Origin: Alicyclobacillus mali
Lineage (GTDB): Bacteria; Bacillota; Bacilli; Alicyclobacillales; Alicyclobacillaceae
NCBI RefSeq assembly: GCF_017329565.1
Contig: NZ_JAFMTT010000024.1
Length of the DNA stretch: 33,959 nt
Reading direction: 5' to 3' (one strand)
In this document: in pieces, positions 24,316 to 31,621 of the stretch
Position numbering within the stretch: the stretch's first letter is position 1
How the letters are laid out: each line of letters begins with the position of its first letter
Program-made: the position numbers and the translations under genes
The notes under the pieces: model-generated
Seen by the model: only the letters and a program-made list of their open reading frames with translations
What the model was told of the DNA's origin: nothing
The model's database searches: none

Positions 24316-25467
24316 GTGGACTTTGCGTTCTCCGAAGAGCAAGCACAGTGGCGCGAGGTCCTGCGAGACTTCGCGCGGCGTGAACTGGCGCCGAAATACG
24401 CTCATTGGGACCGAACGGGTGCTTTTCCGCGGGATTTATGGAAGGCCATGGGCCGTCTCGGGCTCACGGGGCTTCGAGTGTCGCCGAGGTATGGCGGTAG
24501 CGGGGCGGACTGTTTGACCACCGGGATCGCCGCCGAAGAGATCGCCCGCGGCGACTTCAACGCCGCGTACGCTGTCATGTTGAACGCGCTTTTGGCCGAG
24601 GTCCTCGAGCCGCACGCCTCGGAGGCCGTGAAGCGCGAGTGGCTCGCTCCCATGGCCGCAGGCGAGCGGCTCATCGCCATCGCCATCACGGAGCCGGGCG
24701 CCGGATCGGACGTCGCCCACATGGCTGCGCGCGCGGAGCGCGTTGGCACAGGATACATCCTCACGGGGGAGAAGTCGGGCATCTCGCTGGCCTCCGTCGC
24801 CGATGCGTTTGTCGTGTTCGCCAAGACGCAGGCGGACGCGGGCGCGAGAGGCGTGAGCGCCTTTCTAGTCCCGAGAGTGGCGCCGGGCGTGTCGGTACAT
24901 CGCTACGACGATATGGGCAACGTGGCCATTGGCCGCGGGTCGGTGTTCCTGGAGCGCGTGGAGGTGCCCGTTGACCATCGCATCGGCGAAGAAAATCGGG
25001 CCTTTTACCAGCTAATGCGGGGCTTCGACCTGAGCCGCGTGCTCATCTGCCTGCAGTGCCTTGGCGCGGCGATGCAGTCGCTCGATGAGACGGCGGCGCA
25101 CGTGAGGCGCAGGCGCGCGTTCGGTCGCTCGCTCGCTCAGTTTCAGGGTGTCGCGTTTCCGCTGGTGGAGTATCACACCCAGATCGAGACGATCCGCTGG
25201 TTCAGCTACCGGGCGCTGTGGTTGCGCGATCGCGGCCTTCCGCACACGAAGGAGGCGTCGATGTGCAAGTGGCTCGGCCCGCAGGCGGCGGCGCAAGCCA
25301 TCCACGAGTGCATCCTGCTTCACGGCCACTATGGCTACACGAAAGATCTGCCGCTCGAGCAGCGGCTGCGGGACGTGATTGGGCTCGAAATCGGCGATGG
25401 CACGGCGCAGACGCAGAAGATCGTCATTGCGCGAGAGTGGCTGGGCAAGGACTACAAACCGTGCTGA
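24316..25467 (+). CDS. Acyl-CoA dehydrogenase, cyclohexanecarboxyl-CoA dehydrogenase-like (AliB-like)
   Basis: An FAD-dependent dehydrogenase of 383 residues, full-length for the family. ACAD signature 1 is AIAITEPGAGSD (121-132) and signature 2 lies near YGYTKDLPLEQRLRD (339-353). The position that is normally the catalytic Glu (xEGT) reads IGDGT here, placing Asp361 there; the alternative isovaleryl-type position (DLSR, 238-241) is Ser. Together with the next three genes, which look like BadI, BadH and AliA, it is best read as converting cyclohexanecarboxyl-CoA to cyclohex-1-ene-1-carboxyl-CoA, although another branched or cyclic acyl-CoA is possible. The GTG start at 24316 follows a GGGGGGTGA binding site and opens a tightly spaced operon. 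Confidence 0.8.
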   Translation: MDFAFSEEQAQWREVLRDFARRELAPKYAHWDRTGAFPRDLWKAMGRLGLTGLRVSPRYGGSGADCLTTGIAAEEIARGDFNAAYAVMLNALLAEVLEPHASEAVKREWLAPMAAGERLIAIAITEPGAGSDVAHMAARAERVGTGYILTGEKSGISLASVADAFVVFAKTQADAGARGVSAFLVPRVAPGVSVHRYDDMGNVAIGRGSVFLERVEVPVDHRIGEENRAFYQLMRGFDLSRVLICLQCLGAAMQSLDETAAHVRRRRAFGRSLAQFQGVAFPLVEYHTQIETIRWFSYRALWLRDRGLPHTKEASMCKWLGPQAAAQAIHECILLHGHYGYTKDLPLEQRLRDVIGLEIGDGTAQTQKIVIAREWLGKDYKPC

Positions 25468-25483
25468 ACAGGGGGGCGGGAGC

Positions 25484-26293
25484 GTGCCGTACACGGATAT
25501 TCTCTACGAGAAGCGGGACGGGATCGCGAAGGTCACCATCAATCGGCCGGAGGTCTTGAACGCGTTTCGGTCGCTGACCGTGCGCGAGATGATCGACGCG
25601 TTTCGGGACGCGTGGGACGATCCGACCGTCGGCGTGGTGGTGCTGACGGGGGCGGGCGATCGCGCCTTTTGCACGGGCGGCGATCAAAAGGACCGCGACA
25701 GCGAAGGGTACACAGGCACGGGGGGCGACCTGGAAGAGGGCATTGGGCTCGAGATTGAGACGCTGCACGGTCTGATCCGGGGCATCCCGAAGCCGGTCAT
25801 TGCAGCCGTGAATGGGTATGCGATTGGCGGGGGGCACGTGCTGCACGTCCTGTGCGACTTGAGCATCGCGTCGGATCGCGCGAAGTTCGGCCAGGTCGGG
25901 CCGAAGGTGGGGAGCTTTGACGCCGGCTATGGAACCGCTTACCTCGCGCGCGTGGTGGGCGAAAAAAAGGCGCGTGAACTGTGGTTTTTGTGCGAGCAGT
26001 ACACGGCAGAGGAGGCGCTCGCGATGGGCCTCGTCAACAAGGTGGTGCCCCACGAGCAGCTGATGGACGAGGTCGAGGCGTGGTGTCACAAGATTCTCGA
26101 CAAGAGTCCCACGGCGCTCAAGTTCCTCAAGTATTCGTTCAACGCGGACTCGGCGCATATCGAGGGCATCACGCGCCTGTCGATGGCGTCCCTCGCGATG
26201 TACTACCGGTCCGACGAAGCGCTCGAAGGGCTTCAGGCGTTCAAGGAAAAGCGGAAGCCGAACTTTCGCAAGTTTCGGCGGCGGGATAGGTAG
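25484..26293 (+). CDS. badI: 2-ketocyclohexanecarboxyl-CoA hydrolase-like (BadI-like) crotonase-fold enzyme
   Basis: A 269-residue crotonase-superfamily protein. In R. palustris, BadI opens the ring of 2-ketocyclohexanecarboxyl-CoA to give pimeloyl-CoA. Motifs follow BadI and its relative MenB: GAGDRAFCTGGDQ (56-68), the oxyanion segment AIGGGHVL (113-120), GQVGPKVGSFDAGYGTAYL (136-153, written without gaps in the protein) and ARVVGEKKARELW. GAGDRAFCTGGDQ with FDAGYGTA and the terminal EKRKPNFRKF favour BadI over MenB, as does the operon. I chose GTG 25484 with a GGGGGGCGGGAG site; the open frame extends 35 codons upstream into the dehydrogenase gene. It lies 16 bases after the dehydrogenase stop. 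Confidence 0.82.
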   Translation: MPYTDILYEKRDGIAKVTINRPEVLNAFRSLTVREMIDAFRDAWDDPTVGVVVLTGAGDRAFCTGGDQKDRDSEGYTGTGGDLEEGIGLEIETLHGLIRGIPKPVIAAVNGYAIGGGHVLHVLCDLSIASDRAKFGQVGPKVGSFDAGYGTAYLARVVGEKKARELWFLCEQYTAEEALAMGLVNKVVPHEQLMDEVEAWCHKILDKSPTALKFLKYSFNADSAHIEGITRLSMASLAMYYRSDEALEGLQAFKEKRKPNFRKFRRRDR

Positions 26294-26311
26294 GCGTGGG
26301 GAGGGGATGGG

Positions 26312-27064
26312 ATGAAGCTGGAAGATAGGGTCGCCATCGTGACGGGAGGCGCGCGGGGGATCGGGCGGGCCATCTGCGAGCGCTTCGCGGCGGAGGGGGC
26401 TCACGTGGCCGTGGTCGATCTCGACCTGGACGCGGCTCGCGAGACGAGCGAGCGCCTCTGCGGGATGGGCGCCGAGGCGCTGGCGGTGCGCGCGGACGTC
26501 ACGCGTCGAGACGAGGTCCAGGCGATGGTCGGGAAGGTGATGGAGCAGTTCGGGCGGATCGACATCCTGGTGAACAACGCCGGCTGGGACCGCATCGAAC
26601 TGTTCCTCGACAGCCGGGAGGAGACGTGGGAGAAGATCCTTGCCATCAATTTGAAGAGCGTCCTGTACACGTGCCACGCAGTGTTGCCGCATATGGTGGC
26701 CCGCTCGTACGGCAAGGTGGTGAATATCGGCTCCGATGCGGCGCGGGTGGGATCCACGGGGGAGGCGGTGTACGCCGCGGCGAAGGGCGGCGTGATCGCG
26801 TTTTCGAAGACGATTGCGCGGGAAATGGCGAAGCACCGCATCAACGTGAATGTGGTGTGCCCGGGGCCGGCCAGGACGCCTCTCTTTCAGGAGATTGCCG
26901 GGCAGAACGACAAACTGGCGAGCGCGCTGGAGCGGGCCATTCCATTTCGACGGCTCGCGGAACCGGAGGAAATCGCGAGCGCCGTGGCGTTTCTGGCGTC
27001 CGATGACGCCCGATTCATCACCGGGCAGACGCTGAGCGTGTCGGGCGGCCTGACGATGGCATAG
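26312..27064 (+). CDS. badH: 2-hydroxycyclohexanecarboxyl-CoA dehydrogenase-like SDR (BadH-like)
   Basis: A classical short-chain dehydrogenase of 250 residues that should oxidise 2-hydroxycyclohexanecarboxyl-CoA to the 2-keto form with NAD+. The cofactor motif TGGARGIG is at 11-18, NNAGWD at 88-93 and the catalytic set N113, S141, Y154 and K158. The segment SDAARVGSTGEAVYAA (141-156) and the C-terminal LSVSGGLTM closely resemble R. palustris BadH and are not general SDR features. The ATG lies 18 bases after the badI-like stop, with a purine-rich GGGGAGGGG binding site. Function is inferred from these motifs and the neighbours. Confidence 0.82.
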   Translation: MKLEDRVAIVTGGARGIGRAICERFAAEGAHVAVVDLDLDAARETSERLCGMGAEALAVRADVTRRDEVQAMVGKVMEQFGRIDILVNNAGWDRIELFLDSREETWEKILAINLKSVLYTCHAVLPHMVARSYGKVVNIGSDAARVGSTGEAVYAAAKGGVIAFSKTIAREMAKHRINVNVVCPGPARTPLFQEIAGQNDKLASALERAIPFRRLAEPEEIASAVAFLASDDARFITGQTLSVSGGLTMA

Positions 27065-27093
27065 GGCCCTGCGGCGCGAGGAGGGGAGCATGG

Positions 27094-28800
27094 ATGAACG
27101 AGAGATGGGAGGCAAGCGTCGAGCGGCTGGTGTCGCGGGACGACGTGTGGTTGACGCGCCGACACATCGAGGAGCACCTGCGCGCGGGCCGCTGGACCGA
27201 GGAGACGTTCCTGGATCTTGTATCGCTGCACGCAGCGCAAAAACCTAACGCACCGGCCGTGATCGACGAGGACGGAGCCGTCACGACGTACGGCGAGCTC
27301 GAAAAGGCGTCGGACCAGTTCGCTCTCGGTCTTCAAGCGATGGGGGTGTGTCCAGGCGATCGCGTCGCGCTGCAGCTGCCGAACACGCACGAGTTTCTAG
27401 TGGCCCTCATGGGGACGGCCAAGGCGGGCGCGATTTCTGTCCTCTGCCACATGCCGTACACGGAGCACGATCTCGCCTATGTGCTCCAGCTGACACAGCC
27501 GAAGGTGGCTGTCGTGATGGCCACCTTTCGCAACCGGGACTATCTTGCGCCCATGCGGCGCGCCGCGGCGGACGCGGGGTGCACGTTGGCGCTTGTCGCC
27601 GTGCCGCAAGCCCCGGATGGGGACGCGGTTTCCTACGCCGACTTGTTGCGTTCAGCTGCGGAGGGAGCAGGTGACTCGCTCCACGACACGCGCCCGGTCG
27701 CTGTGGATCCCTTTTTCATCATGTTCACCTCTGGCACCACAGGCCGGCCCAAGGCAGAACTCCACCTGCATGCCAACAACCTGTACTGGATACGGCAACT
27801 GAATCAGACGGCGCGGTTTGAACCAGCGGCGAAGTGGCTCATTGTGACGCCCATCGCCCACCTCACGGGGCTCGGCATCGGGTGTCTTGGGGCCCTCTCT
27901 CGCGGCGCGCCGGTGGCGCTCTTGTCCCACTGGGACGTCCAGCGCGCCGTGTCCGTCATGCGGAGGGAACAGCCCACCTATCTGCTCGGTGCCACGCCCA
28001 TGCTCGTCGATCTCGCGCGGGCGGACGATCTCACCGCCTCGTCAGTTCCGTATCTCCGTGGCATCGTCTATGCGGGGGCGACGTGTCCCGCGGAGATCTT
28101 GAGGTCGCTCAACGCCAAACTCGGCGCCGACATCTTCGCGTGCTATGGATACACGGAGGGGGGCGTCACGCACATCACGCGCCCTGGGGACGGGATCGAC
28201 GTCACCAGCGTGTCCTTCGGGAAACGGCTGGATGGACTCGAAGATCAGGTGGTGGATGAGCGCGGGCAGAGGCTCGAACCGCCTTGTGAAGGAGAACTCT
28301 GGGTGCGCGGCGCGAACATGATCCCCGGCTATTATCGGCAGCCGGAAAACACGCGCCGCATGTTTGATGATGACGGCTGGTTTCACTCGGCGGACATTGT
28401 GCGGGTGGACGAAGCGGGGTATTCCACGTTTGTGGCGCGCCGCGACGACCTCATCAATCGAGGCGGCTACAAAATCGATCCCCGGGCCATCGAGGAGGTG
28501 CTGTACGCCCATCCGCGCGTGGGGCAGGCGGCGGTAGTGGCGATGCCGGACCCTCGCCTCGGCCAGCGCGCCGCATGCTTTATTGTGCCGAAGCATCCGG
28601 GCGACGTGCTGACCCTGGAGGAGGTCCAGGCGTTCTTGCGCGATCGCGGCGTAAGCAAGTCGCACTGGCCAGAGGCAGTGCAGATGATTGACAGCTTCCC
28701 CATGACGAGCACGGGCAAGTTTCAGCGCTTCGCCCTGCGCGAGATCGCCGCGCGACTTCGCCCAGGGGCGGGCGGAGAGGGAGAGGATTCCCGCCTGTGA
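27094..28800 (+). CDS. aliA: Acyl-CoA synthetase, cyclohexanecarboxylate-CoA ligase-like (AliA-like)
   Basis: A 568-residue AMP-forming (ANL) ligase that activates a carboxylic acid to its CoA thioester with ATP. The phosphate loop FTSGTTGRPK is at 211-220, then CYGYTEGG, GELWVRGANMIPGYY, DGWFHSADIVRVDEAGY, the hinge RRDDLINRGGYKI, and catalytic Lys542 in TSTGKFQRF. No signal or membrane segment. It is the last gene of the four-gene operon, starting 29 bases after the SDR gene with GAGGAGGGGAG before ATG 27094. The operon partners point to cyclohexanecarboxylate or a related alicyclic acid as substrate; sequence alone would also allow other short or cyclic acids. Confidence 0.8.
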   Translation: MNERWEASVERLVSRDDVWLTRRHIEEHLRAGRWTEETFLDLVSLHAAQKPNAPAVIDEDGAVTTYGELEKASDQFALGLQAMGVCPGDRVALQLPNTHEFLVALMGTAKAGAISVLCHMPYTEHDLAYVLQLTQPKVAVVMATFRNRDYLAPMRRAAADAGCTLALVAVPQAPDGDAVSYADLLRSAAEGAGDSLHDTRPVAVDPFFIMFTSGTTGRPKAELHLHANNLYWIRQLNQTARFEPAAKWLIVTPIAHLTGLGIGCLGALSRGAPVALLSHWDVQRAVSVMRREQPTYLLGATPMLVDLARADDLTASSVPYLRGIVYAGATCPAEILRSLNAKLGADIFACYGYTEGGVTHITRPGDGIDVTSVSFGKRLDGLEDQVVDERGQRLEPPCEGELWVRGANMIPGYYRQPENTRRMFDDDGWFHSADIVRVDEAGYSTFVARRDDLINRGGYKIDPRAIEEVLYAHPRVGQAAVVAMPDPRLGQRAACFIVPKHPGDVLTLEEVQAFLRDRGVSKSHWPEAVQMIDSFPMTSTGKFQRFALREIAARLRPGAGGEGEDSRL

Positions 28801-28837
28801 CGTTCACCGGCGCAAATTCGACGGCGGCCGCGCGTGC

Positions 28838-30124
28838 TCAGCCCACGGCTGCCGTGCGCGTCAGAGGTTGCGAAGCGCCACGTCGAGCCATGATCAGCAG
28901 CACGCCCAGGATGCACACAAAGGATATGAACATCTGGATGTGAATCCAGTAAAGGGACGGCAAGAGACGCGTCGCGTGATTCACGAGGAACGTCGCCGGG
29001 AGCGTCTGCAGCCCATAGGCGAGTCCGAACATCGCAGCATAGGTGCGTCTGCTCGCCGCGCGCGTGTCGCGACGGATCAGATGAAGCGAAGCCATGAGCG
29101 CTGGCAGCGTGAACACCATGTGCGGCTGCTCCACGAGCGGTGAAACCGCGACGGGAAGGAGTGCACTCAGTCCAATGCGGATTGCGTCAGACGACCATGG
29201 CTTGCGCCGCATGGCCGCTCCGATGACAAACAACAGCGCGACAGCGTAGACGTCAAACAAAAGGCTCAGCCACGTAGGAGTCGATCCGGCTCGCCCCTTG
29301 TTCCACAGGAGCTCGAGTACGCCAAGAAGCGATTGGTTGTACGGCGCAGGGCCATTCGCCATGCTCTGCCTGCCGAACTGCAGAAAGTGCGTGGCGTACG
29401 CGGCAGTACTGTCCCAGCCGAGGAAGAGAAACGACGAGAGTAGGCCCAACGATAAAACCATAAGCGTACGCGCTACGACATTCCATCGCCCCTGGATGGC
29501 GAATGCGAGCAAAATCGCAAGCGGCGTCACCTTGATCAGCGCCGTTGCAGCCAAGGCGATGGCGCCCACCATCGGCTTGTCCAGGCGATAGACCGCGTAG
29601 AATGCGAGCGCCAGGAACGCAAACAGGATGGTATTCACGTTGCCGACGGCAAAGTCCAACTGAAAGGGCGTCAGCGTGAGCGTGGCCGCGACGGCGAGGA
29701 AGAGGTGTCCCCGCCGGATCCGCGGCCACAACGTCTTCATGGTCCAATACACGCCGAACATCCCCGCCGCAATGGACAGCACTCGCCACAAGGCGAGCGA
29801 TGCGTCGAAGGGGAAAAGGGCCATCCAGGCGAACATCCAAGCGAACTGGGGCGGGTACACGTAATGATTATGCGGATCAATCGGATAACCCTGCGCTATC
29901 AAAAACGAGCGTTCCGCCGCCGGGTTGTACAACTGGTGCCAATGGGTCTGTCCTGCCAGCACGTGCAAGAATGCGTTGTAAAAGAAAGCGTAATCGTAGC
30001 CCAGGAAATCGAGGCGCCCCAGTCCTTGCCATTCCTTCACGACGCAAATGCCGATCACGATCAAGGCCATCGCAATGACGAAAGGCCGGATCGCATATCG
30101 ACCGGTGCGCGCGGATACGTCCAA
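28838..30124 (-). CDS. GT87-like (DUF2029) membrane glycosyltransferase
   Basis: A polytopic membrane protein of about 428 residues. The first helix is followed by GYDYAFFYNAFLHVLAG, with Asp44 in the usual GT-C catalytic place, then the YVYPPQFAW motif typical of DUF2029 (GT87) polyprenol-phosphate-mannose-dependent mannosyltransferases. Around ten further hydrophobic segments follow. I propose a TTG start at 30124, because AGGGAGG lies nine bases before it and the hydrophobic core begins soon after. The frame is open up to 30457, but those 111 codons are low-complexity, lack a ribosome binding site and overlap the divergent regulator gene. It converges on the alicyclic-acid operon, ending 37 bases from it. 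Confidence 0.7.
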   Translation of the reverse strand: MDVSARTGRYAIRPFVIAMALIVIGICVVKEWQGLGRLDFLGYDYAFFYNAFLHVLAGQTHWHQLYNPAAERSFLIAQGYPIDPHNHYVYPPQFAWMFAWMALFPFDASLALWRVLSIAAGMFGVYWTMKTLWPRIRRGHLFLAVAATLTLTPFQLDFAVGNVNTILFAFLALAFYAVYRLDKPMVGAIALAATALIKVTPLAILLAFAIQGRWNVVARTLMVLSLGLLSSFLFLGWDSTAAYATHFLQFGRQSMANGPAPYNQSLLGVLELLWNKGRAGSTPTWLSLLFDVYAVALLFVIGAAMRRKPWSSDAIRIGLSALLPVAVSPLVEQPHMVFTLPALMASLHLIRRDTRAASRRTYAAMFGLAYGLQTLPATFLVNHATRLLPSLYWIHIQMFISFVCILGVLLIMARRGASQPLTRTAAVG

Positions 30125-30280
30125 CCTTGTTTTCCTCCCTGTGTTTCGAAGTTCACGGTGACAGCGTACCACATAGTCAATCAAAATCCGCTTAGAGGGT
30201 GGAGAGGTTGTGGTACTGTCGTGATGGACCGATGTTGCGGCGCCTACGTTCATGCGCGCGCCGTCTTTCTGATACATGTC

Positions 30281-30310
30281 TTGTTGATCCACACACAGAT
30301 CCCCTAAAAT
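30281..30310 (+). promoter_or_regulatory. Promoter of the LacI-family regulator gene
   Basis: TTGTTG (30281-30286), 18-base spacer, TAAAAT (30305-30310). The ~80-base leader carries two GCGATCGC palindromes (30337-30344 and 30373-30380), 36 bases apart, that could be autoregulatory sites. Confidence 0.5.
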
Positions 30311-30399
30311 AGAGCTGATGTATAACAACACAAAGGGCGATCGCGCAGAGGGTGGTCTCGAGGCATCAGGGCGCGATCGCGAGACTCGGGGGGAATGAC

Positions 30400-31401
30400 A
30401 TGGCCACACGGGTAGATGTGGCGAGGAGGGCAGGCGTTTCACCGACCACGGTATCACGGGTCCTGAATGAAAACGGATACGTGGCAGCGGACGTCCGCGA
30501 GCGCGTGCTCCAAGCCATCAAGGAATTGAATTACGTGCCCAATCGTATGGCGCGGAGCTTGAAGATGAAGCGGTGCGGGCAGTTCACTTGCATCATTTCT
30601 TCGTTGAGCAACCCTTTCTATCACGAGGTGCTCCTTGGCATCGAACGCGCCGCTCTGGAGCGAGGTTACACGTTTTCGCTGTACAACGTCACGCGGGATC
30701 GCGAGGCGTATATGAAGCTTATTTTGGAAGGCTTTTACGACGGCCTCATGGTGCTGACGCCGTACGAAGTCGTCAACGTTGTGGATTTGAAGGAACTGTC
30801 GCGCAAGATTCCCATTTGCATTTATAAGGACCGCAGTTCGGACTTCGGCCTGACTCACGTGCACGTGGATTTGTATCAGGCCATGCGGCGGAACGTGGAA
30901 TACCTGATTCAACTCGGACATCGCGACATCGCTTTCCTCGGCGAGTACGACGATCACGAAGAGAATCCGCGGTACGCCGGTTACCTGGACGCCATGCGCG
31001 ACCATGGCCTCGTGGCCGGGGAGCCATTGGTGCAACTCGTTCCGTACCTGCGGGACACGATGTCGGCGGGTTACGAGCGTATCGCGTCCATGCTAGATCA
31101 GGGCATTCGATTCACCGCGATCGCCGCCTCGAACGATCTGTTGGCGCTCGGTGCCATTCGGGCCCTTGCGGAGCGCGGTGTTCAGGTCCCACAGGACGTA
31201 TCGGTCATTGGCATCGACGATGTGGAGCTTGCGCGCATGTCGACGCCGGCCCTGACAACGGCTCGCATTCCAAAGGCGGAAGTGGGGGCAAGGCTCGTTC
31301 AGCTGCTGTTGGATCAGGTAGAAGGCGTGGCGTCGGGGCCCCGAAGTATCGAGTTGCAGACGGAACTCGTCATTCGGGAGTCGACGGGCCTCAGGTCCTA
31401 A
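30400..31401 (+). CDS. LacI-family transcriptional regulator
   Basis: A 333-residue repressor-type regulator. The N-terminal helix-turn-helix VDVARRAGVSPTTVSRVLNE is followed by the hinge YVPNRMARSLK, then a periplasmic-binding-protein-like effector domain with the usual IIGIDDVELARMSTPALTT and EL-VIRES ending. It probably controls the sugar transporter operon starting at 31480, immediately downstream, with a sugar as effector. I chose ATG 30400 because the HTH begins four residues later and GGGGGG precedes it; the longer frame from 30352 is unsupported. Its transcript ends at a hairpin at 31421-31455. Confidence 0.92.
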   Translation: MATRVDVARRAGVSPTTVSRVLNENGYVAADVRERVLQAIKELNYVPNRMARSLKMKRCGQFTCIISSLSNPFYHEVLLGIERAALERGYTFSLYNVTRDREAYMKLILEGFYDGLMVLTPYEVVNVVDLKELSRKIPICIYKDRSSDFGLTHVHVDLYQAMRRNVEYLIQLGHRDIAFLGEYDDHEENPRYAGYLDAMRDHGLVAGEPLVQLVPYLRDTMSAGYERIASMLDQGIRFTAIAASNDLLALGAIRALAERGVQVPQDVSVIGIDDVELARMSTPALTTARIPKAEVGARLVQLLLDQVEGVASGPRSIELQTELVIRESTGLRS

Positions 31402-31420
31402 AATGGCTTCTAAAAAATCG

Positions 31421-31455
31421 AGACCGTGGCAAGTGCTCTTGTGCCGCCACGGTCT
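31421..31455 (+). terminator. Hairpin after the LacI-family gene
   Basis: A 10-bp perfect stem (AGACCGTGGC 31421-31430 with 31446-31455) and a 15-base loop; the tail ACTCTTGGCTCT is only partly T-rich. Confidence 0.6.
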
Positions 31456-31479
31456 ACTCTTGGCTCTAAGTATCGGGTA

Positions 31480-31509
31480 TTGACTTTAAGCTTGCGGCTT
31501 ACCTATACT
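31480..31509 (+). promoter_or_regulatory. Strong promoter of the sugar ABC transporter operon
   Basis: TTGACT (31480-31485), 18-base spacer, TATACT (31504-31509). It lies 113 bases before the binding-protein start. Confidence 0.7.
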
Positions 31510-31516
31510 GTGTGTA

Positions 31517-31530
31517 AGTAACCGTTTTCA
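31517..31530 (+). promoter_or_regulatory. cre / LacI-family operator at the transcription start
   Basis: AGTAACCGTTTTCA matches TGNAANCGNTNNCA at all fixed positions except the first. It lies 7-21 bases after the -10 box, so it covers the expected start site. CcpA and the adjacent LacI-family regulator are both possible ligands. Confidence 0.5.
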
Positions 31531-31621
31531 AAAAGGGAGGGAACGCAATATTACGTAGATTACGTTCGTCCGGTGTTCCGGTATCAGTGTGGTCTCGAGT
31601 ACACATGTGGGGGGAGACAGT

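Noticed and set aside
25424..27115. A 563-codon minus-strand frame opposite the BadI-like and BadH-like genes
   Set aside because: Low-complexity, Arg/His-rich translation with no recognisable domain; both plus-strand genes show full enzyme motifs.
30125..30457. The longer N-terminus of the GT87-like protein
   Set aside because: These 111 codons lack a binding site, are low-complexity, and overlap the promoter and start of the divergent LacI-family gene; a TTG with AGGGAGG at 30124 explains the start better.
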